A stretch of DNA of 64,000 bases, from NCBI GenBank assembly GCA_963829965.1, contig CAWHLK010000025.1, forward strand, positions 99,588 to 163,587. The letters run 5' to 3'. The stretch's first letter is position 1. Each line of letters opens with the position of its first letter. Shown one piece after another: positions 8,781-16,678 of the stretch. The position numbers and the translations under genes are program-made. The notes beneath the pieces are model-generated. The model worked only from the letters and a program-made list of their open reading frames with translations, searched no databases and had not been told where the DNA came from. The stretch is from DASXZH01 sp963829965 (GTDB lineage: Bacteria; Armatimonadota; Fimbriimonadia; Fimbriimonadales; Fimbriimonadaceae).

Positions 8781-10541
8781 CTAGTCGAGAAAAGCCGGTT
8801 CGCGCTCAACGGGAACGTTGACCGCGCCGTTCGTATGCACGGGCCTACCATGATGGGGCATGAACTCCGGATAGGCTGGTCCGCCCATTTCTGCAATGTC
8901 CAGACCGATGATTTCGGCGTCCGCAGTGGGCCGAAGCCGCATGAACAGACTTTGAATCTTGAAGAATGCGAACGCGCTTCCGAAAGCCCAAGCCATGCAG
9001 GCCACTGCCGCAATGCCTTGTGCCGCGATTTGGTGAGTATCTCCGTAAAGCAAGCCGGTAACGCCCAGGTTTGCCTTGCCGAGATAGGTCGTTGCTCCAA
9101 CCCCGTTCCAGCCCTGACCCCAGGTGCCGTCAGCGAAGATGCCGACAGAGATCACGCCCCAGATTCCGCAAATCCCGTGGACGGAGACCGCACCAACCGG
9201 ATCGTCGATTCCTCTCTTGTCGAAGAAGGCCATGGAGATCGGACAGATCAAGCCTGCGATGAGGCCGATCACGACGGCTGACCACGTGTTGACAAAGGCG
9301 CACGGAGCGGTAATTGCCACGAGACCGGCCAGAAGGCCGTTCGCCGACATGCCAGTGTCGAAATGTTTCGTCTGCCGGTACATGTAATACATTGCGGCAA
9401 CCGCGCCGGCTCCGGAGGCCAGCAGCGTATTTACCGCGATCACCGCGATCCGAAGGTTTCCGCCGCCTACTGCGCCGAGCGTTGAGCCGGGATTGAAACC
9501 AAACCAACCAAAGGCCAAAATGAGCGCTCCAACCACCGCCATAGGAATGTGGTGGCCGGGAATGTTATTGGAACTGCCGTCTTTGTTGTATTTGCCGATT
9601 CTCGGACCGATCACCATGATGCCGGCGAGAGCGACAAATCCACCGACTGCATGAACAACGCTGGAACCGGCAAAGTCAACGGCTCCGTGTCCGAGGCCGG
9701 CAAGCAGGCCGAGGCTGGCGAGACCGCCGCCTCCCCACATCATGTGGCCATAAATCGGATAACAGATAATCGAAATAAAGAGCCCGTAAACAAGGAAGGC
9801 CTTGAACCTCCAGCGCTCTGCCATGCCGCCGGTTGGAATGGTGGCAGCCGTGTCCATGAACACCATTTGGAAAAGGAACATCGTGGCGATGCCAACGTCG
9901 TAAAGGTTCCCACCCAAAAGCGGGGTGTTCCATCCAAGGATCCCGAAGCCGCCCGGGGCAAACTCCTTGCCATTCAGAACATTTAGGCCGCCCAAACTTG
10001 GGGGCCCTCCAATTTTTGAAGCGGCGAGACTCCCGAACATGATCGCAAAGCCGCCCAGCCAGAACCCGAGCATGCCAACCGGATAGATGATCAGGTTCGT
10101 CATCATGACGTGACAGGCGTTTTTCGCGCGGCAAAATCCTGTCTCCACCATGGCAAAGCCAACCTGCATGAACATAACTAAGAACCCCGTTATGAGGGTC
10201 CACATGATGTTCAAGGCAACTTGGGTTTGCCCAACTCCATTGGCCAGGCCCGCCGCCAAGGGCTCTTTTTTGGCTTGGTCGTTATAAGTATCAAGCGCCT
10301 TTTGCTTATCCGACTTGGTTTTGGCGTCATCGGAATCTTGCGGCGCGGGAGGCACGAAGTTATTACCGCCCGCATCCTTGACGTCGCCCGCAGCGCCGGT
10401 TACCAGGCCACTGGGGTCTCCTTTGGGGCCATCCGCCCAAGCGCGAACGTTGCCAAACACGGCAAGGATGGACATAGCTACCCACGCAAGCAAAAGCCCC
10501 CGCGAGATGGTTCGCCTGTTCGTGCGAAAAAATCCTAACAT
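8781..10541 (-). CDS. amtB: Ammonium transporter (AmtB/MEP/Rh family)
   Basis: A 586-residue ammonium channel. The N-terminus has a signal-like hydrophobic segment (LLLAWVAMSILAVFG) and about 60 hydrophilic residues before the 11-helix channel. The pore twin-His pair is visible as SSVVHAVGG and SVHGICGIWG, and the helix V region as FGHGAVDFAGS (here GLGHGAVDFAG). NWALAFM-type regions appear as MWTLITGFLVMFMQVGFAM and VETGFCRAKN. It imports ammonium/ammonia across the inner membrane. No glnK (PII) gene is adjacent, unlike the common amtB-glnK pair. The protein is longer than typical AmtB (about 400-450) because of the N-terminal linker and extra C-terminal residues. Confidence 0.95.
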   Translation of the reverse strand: MLGFFRTNRRTISRGLLLAWVAMSILAVFGNVRAWADGPKGDPSGLVTGAAGDVKDAGGNNFVPPAPQDSDDAKTKSDKQKALDTYNDQAKKEPLAAGLANGVGQTQVALNIMWTLITGFLVMFMQVGFAMVETGFCRAKNACHVMMTNLIIYPVGMLGFWLGGFAIMFGSLAASKIGGPPSLGGLNVLNGKEFAPGGFGILGWNTPLLGGNLYDVGIATMFLFQMVFMDTAATIPTGGMAERWRFKAFLVYGLFISIICYPIYGHMMWGGGGLASLGLLAGLGHGAVDFAGSSVVHAVGGFVALAGIMVIGPRIGKYNKDGSSNNIPGHHIPMAVVGALILAFGWFGFNPGSTLGAVGGGNLRIAVIAVNTLLASGAGAVAAMYYMYRQTKHFDTGMSANGLLAGLVAITAPCAFVNTWSAVVIGLIAGLICPISMAFFDKRGIDDPVGAVSVHGICGIWGVISVGIFADGTWGQGWNGVGATTYLGKANLGVTGLLYGDTHQIAAQGIAAVACMAWAFGSAFAFFKIQSLFMRLRPTADAEIIGLDIAEMGGPAYPEFMPHHGRPVHTNGAVNVPVEREPAFLD

Positions 10542-11022
10542 CGGCTGGCACCATTAGATGCGGTCGAACCAATATGCGCTCGTGTTCTTAAAGCGTAACC
10601 GTACATAAACAAAACCCCCAAGGCCGTATGGTTCGCTTCTTTGCGATATTGAGCGTCAGTGCGGATATTAAGAAAACGTTATTTTACGACAGATCGCTTC
10701 AAATGCCAATGGCAAAATGGCAAATGACTGCTAAGGTAAGTACAACGTGTATCACATCGTAATCCCAAAACTTTAACCTTGGAGATTTGAACTCAATGAA
10801 GGGGAGCGGGTAAGGCTAAAATCAGCACGATGGGGCCACAAAGGAGCGTCCGTGCATTCCAGAGTCTCCTTCCCATAGCCGTTGCCCAGGATGCGTCTAG
10901 GCGTGTAGCGGCCCGATTGCAGCCGGTTCCTAATGAAATCTTTATATGCCGAAAAACTCTGTGTTATAGGGTGGCCGTTGACGGATTCCAGGTCCACGGC
11001 CGGGATAGGGTAAACCTCAACG
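10542..11022. other. Intergenic region upstream of amtB
   Basis: About 480 bases. Short open frames on both strands between 10,773 and 11,030 have no ribosome sites or recognisable composition and I do not accept them. The first 200 bases should hold the amtB promoter. I see no PII-linked or NtrC-type sites that I could defend. Confidence 0.4.
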
Positions 11023-11199
11023 ATGCTTAATCCTTACGATATGTCGGTCCTACGATCAAAGCTCAATTCAGGCGACCCGGTCGATTCTTCACGAGCGGTT
11101 TACACTCTCGCACGGCACATCGAAACCTTGGAAAGACGTATTGCAGAACTTGAGCGGCTGGTTGCCGAATTAGACGCGGAAAAAGCAGACCGGGATTAG
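11023..11199 (+). CDS. Small coiled-coil protein
   Basis: A 58-residue frame from ATG 11023 to TAG 11199. Its second half is a regular amphipathic heptad helix (TLARHIETLERRIAELERLVAELDAE, quoted only in part: HIETLERRIAELERLVAEL), the composition of a real coiled coil rather than a chance frame. The first half is short and polar. It converges with and overlaps the molybdopterin gene by four bases. The function is unknown; such proteins often oligomerise. Confidence 0.55.
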   Translation: MLNPYDMSVLRSKLNSGDPVDSSRAVYTLARHIETLERRIAELERLVAELDAEKADRD

Positions 11200-11669
11200 T
11201 GGGGCTCCCCTTCCAGCACGTCAAATACGTGAAGCACCGTCGGAAAGACCGCGGCCATTGCATCCTGCACGCCAGCAGGCGAACCGGGGAGACAAAGAAT
11301 GAGGGACTTCCCTCTGATTCCCACCACCGTACGGCTTAGCATCGATCTTGGGTTCGTTGTAGCGCCGTAAGCGCGGATGGCTTCTTCCACTCCATTCAGC
11401 CTCTTCTCAATGAGTTGAATCACCGCTTCCGGAGTCACGTCCCTCGGGCCCACTCCTGTGCCTCCGGTAAAGGCAATGACGCTGGTCTTCGCTTCCTTAA
11501 GTGCGGTTTGAATGGCAAGGATCTCGTCGGGAACGATTGCAACCTGCCCGCAAACAACCCCATGGCTCTCCAAGAGTTCGGCCAGAAGCTTTCCCGAACG
11601 GTCCTCGGCGCGACCGGCGGACACCGAATCGGAAACCACCACCACCGTTCCCGTCAGCGCGGCGTTCAT
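11196..11669 (-). CDS. Molybdenum cofactor biosynthesis protein, MogA/MoaB family
   Basis: A 157-residue protein of the MogA/MoaB fold that adenylylates molybdopterin before Mo insertion. Family motifs are clear: VVVVSDSVSAG at the start, FTGGTGVGPRDVTPEA (the nucleotide and pterin site) and the C-terminal LPGSPAGVQDA. Its ATG overlaps the stop of the upstream minus-strand gene by ATGA at 11666, so the two are translationally coupled. No other Mo-cofactor gene is in the window. MogA and MoaB are not separable from sequence alone here. Confidence 0.9.
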   Translation of the reverse strand: MNAALTGTVVVVSDSVSAGRAEDRSGKLLAELLESHGVVCGQVAIVPDEILAIQTALKEAKTSVIAFTGGTGVGPRDVTPEAVIQLIEKRLNGVEEAIRAYGATTNPRSMLSRTVVGIRGKSLILCLPGSPAGVQDAMAAVFPTVLHVFDVLEGEPH

Positions 11670-12172
11670 TTCAATGGCTTGATCGAGGCGATGATCGCGG
11701 AGACCAGCTTTCTGTCATCAGGGCCGGCAATATGCGAGGTCGAGCTCCATTGGAAAAAAACCGAACGATGCGCGCCTTCAAACACTTTTCCGGCAAGCCA
11801 GTCCATCGTGGAAGTCTTCACTCCTTTTTTAGGATGCACCGAGATCTCCACCATCTCCCCACTGCCGTAGGCTCCTTTAATGGGCCAATATTTTTCCGGA
11901 TGTCTTGCCTTGGCGCGGGCGTAGGCGGCGCTAACGGTTGCCTGGGTCTCCGCTTTGCTCAATTGAAGGCTGACGGTGATGGTTGCTCCCTGCCCGCATT
12001 GGTATTCGCTGTCCTCGCCCCCTTTAGGCTCGGGCCACGTTCCGTTTTTGATCCAGGACTTGGGGATCTCGATTGAGAATGGCAGAACACCGGAGTCCTT
12101 GCTCGGTGTGACCGTCACTCGTTGTCCGTTCGGGATTTGAAGAAGAAGAAAGAAGGTTGCTAGCAAAGGCAT
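11666..12172 (-). CDS. Hypothetical exported protein
   Basis: A 168-residue protein with a short N-terminal hydrophobic segment (MPLLATFFLLLQI) that may act as a signal. The body contains SIEIPKSWIKNG and VFFQWSSTSHIAG and ends in IIASIKPLK. The layout (a beta-rich domain with a conserved Trp after 'IPKSW' and a final 'SIK') resembles PsbP/DcrB-like secreted domains, but I cannot confirm that. It is cotranscribed with the molybdopterin gene through a four-base overlap and sits 15 bases after a 32-codon reading frame. Confidence 0.6.
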   Translation of the reverse strand: MPLLATFFLLLQIPNGQRVTVTPSKDSGVLPFSIEIPKSWIKNGTWPEPKGGEDSEYQCGQGATITVSLQLSKAETQATVSAAYARAKARHPEKYWPIKGAYGSGEMVEISVHPKKGVKTSTMDWLAGKVFEGAHRSVFFQWSSTSHIAGPDDRKLVSAIIASIKPLK

Positions 12173-12187
12173 ATGTTGAAAGTGAAC

Positions 12188-12286
12188 TTACCCGGAACGG
12201 TTCACGGTAAACCGTTTGGTAGGGTGGCCAGACTTGTCGGTGACGTGGTACGCGGTCCAATAGTTGAAGTGCCAAGTCCCAATCAT
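12188..12286 (-). CDS. Possible 32-residue small protein or leader peptide
   Basis: ATG at 12286 follows GGGGTGAG at a proper distance and opens a 32-codon frame rich in aromatic and basic residues (MIGTWHFNYWTAYHVTDKSG), ending with TAA 15 bases before the next gene. The spacing to the downstream gene suggests coupling. There is no homology that I can name, and a frame this short may occur by chance. Confidence 0.35.
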   Translation of the reverse strand: MIGTWHFNYWTAYHVTDKSGHPTKRFTVNRSG

Positions 12287-12298
12287 GCGGCTCACCCC

Positions 12299-12342
12299 CT
12301 ATACCTTATATAAACCATCATCTATTATTCAGTGGGGTATAG
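12299..12342. promoter_or_regulatory. Inverted repeat in front of cysK
   Basis: CTATACC (12299-12305) and GGTATAG (12336-12342) form a 7-bp inverted repeat separated by 30 A/T-rich bases, just upstream of the cysteine synthase gene and downstream of the divergent small frame. It could be a two-half-site operator or part of overlapping promoters. No regulator is identified. Confidence 0.3.
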
Positions 12343-12364
12343 TCGTAAAAAGAGCTGACGAAAG

Positions 12365-13273
12365 ATGAAACTGAACAATATTCTTGAAGGAATTGGCAAC
12401 ACGCCGCATCTGCGAATTAACCGACTTTTCCCAGGGCGAGAGGTCTGGGCGAAGCTCGAACGAGCCAACCCGGGCGCTAGCATCAAGGACCGAATCGCCT
12501 TGGCGATGATCGAGGATGCTGAAAAGAAAGGCGTCATCACGAAGGACACGGTTCTCATCGAGCCAACTTCCGGCAACACCGGAATCGGCCTTGCGATGGT
12601 GGCCGCAGTCAAAGGCTACCGGCTCATCCTCGTTATGCCCGAATCGATGTCTATTGAGCGCCGCAGGATCCTGAAAGCGTACGGTGCGGAATTGGAACTC
12701 ACGCCCCGCGAAAAGGGCATGAAGGGCGCAATTGCACGGGCGGACGAAATGCAGAAGGAAAACCCTGCTTGGTGGATTCCCAGCCAGTTCGATAATCCTT
12801 CGAATGTTGAGATCCACAAGAAAACAACCGCGGAAGAGATCTTGCGGGATTTTCCGGAAGGAGTGGACTATATCATCACCGGCGTGGGAACCGGCGGCCA
12901 CATCACCGCTTGCGCGGAAGTGCTCAAGCCGAAATGGCCCAACCTCACAGTTTATGCAGTGGAGCCAGAAACGTCCCCCGTGATCAGCGGCGGCGAGCCC
13001 GGCCCGCATCGCCTACAGGGTCTGGGCGCAGGGTTCATTCCGGGCAATCTTCATGTGAATGCCATCGACGGAGCGATACGAGTCACAGATGCAGAAGCAT
13101 TCGATTGGGCACGCAGAGCCGCAAAGGAAGAGGGCCTGTTGGTGGGAATTTCATCGGGGGCAGCCCTGGCAGCCGTTTCAAAGAAACTGCCGGAGATCCC
13201 CGAAAGCGCCAGAGTCCTGACGTTCAACTACGACACAGGCGAGCGGTATCTGTCGATTGAAGACCTGTTCTAA
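12365..13273 (+). CDS. cysK: Cysteine synthase (O-acetylserine sulfhydrylase)
   Basis: A 302-residue PLP enzyme that makes cysteine from O-acetylserine and sulfide. The N-terminal ILEGIGNTPHLRI, the PLP lysine in GASIKDRIAL, the substrate loop TSGNTGIG, the phosphate-binding glycine loop GVGTGGHI and the C-terminal GISSGAA all match the CysK/CysM family. The length is typical. It is monocistronic, with an IS3 element starting 60 bases downstream. The upstream inverted repeat may be its operator. CysK rather than CysM is favoured by overall layout, with moderate certainty; cystathionine beta-synthase-like activity is possible. Confidence 0.93.
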   Translation: MKLNNILEGIGNTPHLRINRLFPGREVWAKLERANPGASIKDRIALAMIEDAEKKGVITKDTVLIEPTSGNTGIGLAMVAAVKGYRLILVMPESMSIERRRILKAYGAELELTPREKGMKGAIARADEMQKENPAWWIPSQFDNPSNVEIHKKTTAEEILRDFPEGVDYIITGVGTGGHITACAEVLKPKWPNLTVYAVEPETSPVISGGEPGPHRLQGLGAGFIPGNLHVNAIDGAIRVTDAEAFDWARRAAKEEGLLVGISSGAALAAVSKKLPEIPESARVLTFNYDTGERYLSIEDLF

Positions 13274-13296
13274 AGTGAGTGACGGGTGAAACGGTG

Positions 13297-13333
13297 TACG
13301 GTGAACGGTGAACGGTGAACGGTGAACGGTGAA
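13297..13333. repeat. Tandem GGTGAAC heptamers, left part
   Basis: About five copies of a 7-bp unit GGTGAAC lie between cysK and the IS element. The array resumes on the other side of the IS at 14748-14769, so the element was inserted into the array. Confidence 0.85.
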
Positions 13334-13424
13334 TGTATTGCCCAAGCTAGTCTGGGACATGGTTCGTCTTTTCCAAACTGATGATTTGCCTTGAAGGAGA
13401 TTATCATGAAGGAAGGCGTAGAGA

Positions 13425-13739
13425 ATGTCGAATCAGCAGCGTCGTTGGACGGCTCAGCAGAAGTTGGCGATATTGGAAGAGGCTCACAAGGGGGACAGTA
13501 CGGTGGCCGAGGTTTGCCGGAAGCATCAGATTGCTCCTGGGCAGTTTTACCAATGGGAGCGAAAAGTTCGCAGAGCCGCCCTGGAGGGTTTGACCGCAAG
13601 GCAGACCCAGCCCCGTGGGAAAGCGCAGGCTCCTCAGCGGACCGTTGCGGAGGCAGAAGCGGAGATAACGAGACTGAAGGAAGTGATCGCCGAGATCGCA
13701 GAAGAGAACCTTCGCATAAAAAAGGGGCTCTGGCCCTAG
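13425..13739 (+). CDS. IS3-family OrfA (helix-turn-helix)
   Basis: A 104-residue OrfA with the IS3-type N-terminal HTH (RRWTAQQKLAILEEAHKGD, VCRKHQIAPGQFYQWE) and a C-terminal leucine-zipper-like helix (EAEITRLKEVIAEIAEENL). It binds the element ends and regulates transposition. The last codons contain the heptamer A AAA AAG, where ribosomes can slip back one base into OrfB. Without slippage it ends at 13739. Confidence 0.9.
   Translation: MSNQQRRWTAQQKLAILEEAHKGDSTVAEVCRKHQIAPGQFYQWERKVRRAALEGLTARQTQPRGKAQAPQRTVAEAEAEITRLKEVIAEIAEENLRIKKGLWP
13718..13724 (+). promoter_or_regulatory. Programmed -1 frameshift site A_AAA_AAG
   Basis: The heptamer lies in the correct phase for tandem tRNA slippage: A as the third base of ATA, then AAA and AAG. 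The OrfB frame is exactly -1 relative to OrfA and stays open through the site. This is the standard IS3 arrangement for making the OrfAB transposase. Confidence 0.88.
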
Positions 13740-14707
13740 AGTGCCGTCGCCATAAGAGCACAGATCAGAGGGCGCATATTTTGGAGGCTGTTCGCGGATC
13801 CAAGGCACTTGGCTTGACGGTATCTGAGGCGTTAGTGGCTCTTGGCGTTTCTCGTTCCAGCTACTACCGCTACAGGTTAAGTCCAACCCTCTGCAAACGT
13901 CGCCGGGTTCAAAACCGCGTTCCTCCGACTCCCCACGAGCGTATGACGGTGCGCGACGTAGCTCTGTTGAACCCGCTAACGGGATACAAACGGCTGTCCG
14001 ACCTGCTTCAAAACGAGTTCTTGGCCGGCCTGAGGGCTCACCAGGTCTACACGGTCCTGCGCGAGGAGGGACTCCTAGGCGTTCGCGCACCTTCCATACC
14101 CGGTTCTCTAAGACGTCCGAAGAAGCCCGAGACTCCGAACGAGGTTTGGCATATAGATCTGATGTATTTGAGAGTGAACTGGCGATGGTTCTATCTTGTG
14201 GACATCATCGACGGCTACAGCCGCTACCTGGTGCATTGGACGCTCAACCCTACAATGGAAGCTCACGCCGTGACGCTGACCGTTCAGGAGGCTCTCGAAA
14301 AGTGGGACTTGATTGGGAAAGCTCCCATCGTCGTGCACGACAACGGATGCCAGTTCTTGAGCAAGGATTGGCGGGATCTAGCTTCCCACCACGGGATGCC
14401 AAGCATTCGGACCAGGATTAATCACCCAGAGTCCAACGGACTCATCGAGCGGCTTCATCGCACCCACAGGGCGGAAGCTCTACAAGAGACCGAAGATTGG
14501 TCTTACACCAAGGCGCAGGAAGAACTTACACGCTGGGCGGGCGTCTACAACAACACCCGACCCCACAGCGCGTTGCGAGGCCTGCCACCGATGGTCTACT
14601 ATCTTGGTGAACCCGAAGCGGCACTTGCCCAACGGGAACACTTTGTCCAAGCCGCAGCTGAAGCTCGGGCAAACTACTGGCAGCTACAACGGCAGGCCGT
14701 CAGTTGA
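13724..14707 (+). CDS. IS3-family OrfB, catalytic part of the OrfAB transposase
   Basis: The DDE integrase part of the transposase. After the HTH-like segment (ALGVSRSSYYRYR) come the three catalytic acids: Asp in VWHIDLMYL, Asp in VVHDNGCQF and Glu in ESNGLIERLHR. The end is the usual TRPHSALRGLPPMVYY. The frame is open far upstream of any plausible independent start, so it is made mainly as a fusion to OrfA through the -1 slip. No indel or stop interrupts it, so the element may be active. Confidence 0.92.
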   Translation, partial: GALALECRRHKSTDQRAHILEAVRGSKALGLTVSEALVALGVSRSSYYRYRLSPTLCKRRRVQNRVPPTPHERMTVRDVALLNPLTGYKRLSDLLQNEFLAGLRAHQVYTVLREEGLLGVRAPSIPGSLRRPKKPETPNEVWHIDLMYLRVNWRWFYLVDIIDGYSRYLVHWTLNPTMEAHAVTLTVQEALEKWDLIGKAPIVVHDNGCQFLSKDWRDLASHHGMPSIRTRINHPESNGLIERLHRTHRAEALQETEDWSYTKAQEELTRWAGVYNNTRPHSALRGLPPMVYYLGEPEAALAQREHFVQAAAEARANYWQLQRQAVS

Positions 14708-14814
14708 GAAAAGAGGGCCGATGTCTCAGATTAGCCTGGGCAATACAGTGAACGGTGAACGGTGAACGGTCGGGACACCGCTTACCAATGGTGGGATTCA
14801 ACGTTGTTTACTCT

Positions 14815-14890
14815 GTTTACAGCGAAGCGGCTTACGGCGCGAAGCGCCAGGTTTACGGGCGAAGCCCATGCTTACGGCGCGAAGCGCCAC
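14815..14890. repeat. 20-bp tandem repeat with small palindromes
   Basis: Four units of about 20 bp, each with TTAC followed by a short palindrome (GGCGCGAAGCGCC or GGGCGAAGCCC): 14815-14830 (shorter), 14831-14850, 14851-14870 and 14871-14890. The array lies between the IS and the first thioester-like gene. Each unit can form a 5-bp GAA-loop hairpin. Confidence 0.8.
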
Positions 14891-14960
14891 GCAAGCGTTT
14901 ACAAAAAAAAACGATTTCCGCGCAACCCCTGCAAGTTTGCCGTCATATACTATAACAATC

Positions 14961-15734
14961 ATGAAGAAGTACGCCATCGCCGCCATCGTGGCTTACGCCG
15001 TAACACCGGTCGTAGTCGCTCTCTTTTTCAGCGCAAACGAGAAATCAAACTCGTACGACTCGTTCTTGGGGCCAGCCGGCACGGCTTGGAACTTCACTCC
15101 ATCCGGCCCAGTGATGATCGAACCCGGCTATGGCTCCTACGGGCTGCAGCAGCCGCGTAGAGGCGCAAACTGGGTCACGTTCGGCAGCAGCGGAACGGGC
15201 AAGAGCGTTCAAGTTGTATTGGACGGCAGAGTCGAACCGACTTACGCGGGCAAACTTCGATTTGAGACGGACAAAGGCACTTGGGAATCGGTTTGTGCCG
15301 ATGTGAAAAGTCCGATCTTCACCGGCCAGAGCTTCCCGGTCAAGCCGGAAAGCTCGATAAGGCACGGCGGCAACATCGCGAAGGCGGGCCGCATCGTCGC
15401 CAAGTACTTCAACTCGGCCCGAACGCCTGAGCAGTGCGCCGGTTTGCAGATCGCAGTTTGGACCGCCATTGAGGATGGCTCCAAAAAACCGGACTTTGTA
15501 GCGGGCCGCTTCCACGTTGAGGCCGATCCGGTCAGCTTGAAATACGCTGCCAAGTACTATCAGGCCGCCAATGAGAAATCGCCTGCTTGCGAAAGATTTG
15601 GAAAAGCCGGCGTAGCTGCCCCGCCGGAGAAACAGCAGGGTAACGCGAACTTGATGGAAACCGGTCCCAACGGCGGGCAAGCTCAGCTTTCACCTGCTCC
15701 GGCGGCACCGAAGACCTCCGCTAGCGTTTCGTAG
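14961..15734 (+). CDS. Exported protein resembling a Cys-Gln thioester domain (copy 1)
   Basis: A 257-residue exported protein with an N-terminal membrane/signal helix (YAIAAIVAYAVTPVVVALF). The central domain has WESVCADVKSPI (Cys 112), AKAGRIVAKYFN and CAGLQIAVWTAIEDG (Gln 163), then FVAGRFHVE. The order 'CxD... helix ... LQxAxW... F' is that of thioester domains (TED/TQxA and related PEP-CTERM proteins), in which a Cys and a Gln form an internal thioester that can capture surfaces covalently. The tail is Pro/Ala/Gln-rich and disordered. A paralog lies 945 bases downstream. The homology is inferred from motif order and spacing only. ATG 14961 is chosen because it starts the signal segment. 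Confidence 0.6.
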   Translation: MKKYAIAAIVAYAVTPVVVALFFSANEKSNSYDSFLGPAGTAWNFTPSGPVMIEPGYGSYGLQQPRRGANWVTFGSSGTGKSVQVVLDGRVEPTYAGKLRFETDKGTWESVCADVKSPIFTGQSFPVKPESSIRHGGNIAKAGRIVAKYFNSARTPEQCAGLQIAVWTAIEDGSKKPDFVAGRFHVEADPVSLKYAAKYYQAANEKSPACERFGKAGVAAPPEKQQGNANLMETGPNGGQAQLSPAPAAPKTSASVS

Positions 15735-15756
15735 ACCGAAATCTAGTCAACGCCAC

Positions 15757-15785
15757 CTGGCCAAGAATCAAAGATTCTTGGCCAG
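15757..15785. terminator. Hairpin terminator between convergent genes
   Basis: A perfect 13-bp stem (CTGGCCAAGAATC, 15757-15769, with its complement at 15773-15785) closes an AAA loop. It lies between the convergent thioester-like gene and the esterase gene and may serve both. The following bases are T-rich (TTCTAATT) on the plus strand. Confidence 0.8.
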
Positions 15786-15839
15786 TTCTAATTGCGGGAT
15801 GCCTAGTTCGGATGGGAGTTTCAAAGATGCGGAATGGAC

Positions 15840-16565
15840 TTAGAAGCCAAGGTTCTCTCGGTGGAAGGCCAAAGCTTCCGGAAAATGCCGGTCCCAATAA
15901 TCCCAAGTGTGGGCGCCCTCGAACTCTTCGTACTCGTGCTCGTAGCCGGTCGCATCCAGGTGTGCGTGGAAGGCCCGGTTAGATTCGATCAGAAAGTCGT
16001 CCACTCCACAATCGAATCTAATTCTAGGCCGTGGCTGCACCTTTTGGGAGAGCGCCCAAAGGTCGTTCGGCCCGCCCTTGGGCTTATCGCCCGCTATCAG
16101 TCGCAGTTCTTTGCCGATTTCCTCGTCCCGATATGGGTCGTGGCCAAAGTGGGTAGCGCTGCTGTGGGCTGCCGCGGAAACGAACCTTTCCGGATAGGCC
16201 ATTGCCAGCCTGAGAGCACCATAACCGCCCATGCTTAACCCGCCGATCGCCCATCCCTCCTTCAGTTTGAACCAGTTGTTCAAGAGCTTTGCCAACTCTT
16301 CGCCGATCGCCGTGCCATAGGCGTAACCTTGCAACGCGTCACAGTAAAACCCCCTTCCGCCATCCGGCATCGCCACTAACAGCGGGAGCCCCTCGACGTA
16401 CCGCTCGATGGAGGTACGCCGGGTCCAAACGGACTCATCGTCGCTGAGGCCGTGAAGCTGGATCAGCACATGATAGGGCGGTTTCACAAATTCGGGGATG
16501 ATGAGCTTGGCCCGCTGCATCTTTATTAAGGCGGGGGAAAAATAATCGATGTCAAGGAAAGCCAT
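15840..16565 (-). CDS. Alpha/beta hydrolase, esterase D / antigen 85-like
   Basis: A 241-residue enzyme of the esterase D family. The nucleophile is Ser in GLSMGGYGALR, the acid is Asp in CGVDDFLIES, and the His is in GAHTWDYWDRHFPEAL, which is the typical arrangement of putative esterases and S-formylglutathione hydrolases. It has no signal peptide, so it should be cytoplasmic. The substrate is unknown. It sits alone on the minus strand between the two thioester-like genes. Confidence 0.88.
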   Translation of the reverse strand: MAFLDIDYFSPALIKMQRAKLIIPEFVKPPYHVLIQLHGLSDDESVWTRRTSIERYVEGLPLLVAMPDGGRGFYCDALQGYAYGTAIGEELAKLLNNWFKLKEGWAIGGLSMGGYGALRLAMAYPERFVSAAAHSSATHFGHDPYRDEEIGKELRLIAGDKPKGGPNDLWALSQKVQPRPRIRFDCGVDDFLIESNRAFHAHLDATGYEHEYEEFEGAHTWDYWDRHFPEALAFHRENLGF

Positions 16566-16678
16566 TGGCCGGTTTCTACCCCAGATCGGTGAGCCCTGCC
16601 CATGCTCAACGACCTATGGTTGAAATAACTGAGATGAACCCGATCATTTAGTCTTGCCGAAACGGTCTATGAAGTGTT

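Larger units (their letters stand above)
13334..14747 (+). mobile_element. IS3-family insertion sequence
   Basis: The element is 1,414 bp. The terminal inverted repeats are about 28 bp: TGTATTGCCCAAGCTAGTCT at 13334 and its imperfect complement ending at 14747 (TGTATTGCCCAGGCTAATCT when reversed). GTGAA flanks both ends (13329-13333 and 14748-14752), consistent with a 5-bp target duplication, although the GGTGAAC array makes this less certain. It carries overlapping orfA and orfB with a frameshift site between them. Confidence 0.92.

Noticed and set aside
10773..11030. Short frames on both strands upstream of the small coiled-coil gene
   Set aside because: They overlap each other, lack ribosome sites and show no regular pattern, unlike the coiled-coil frame at 11,023.
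13297..14769. CRISPR-like array (GGTGAAC repeats)
   Set aside because: The unit is only 7 bp in direct tandem, with no spacers and no cas genes. The array is split by the IS element.
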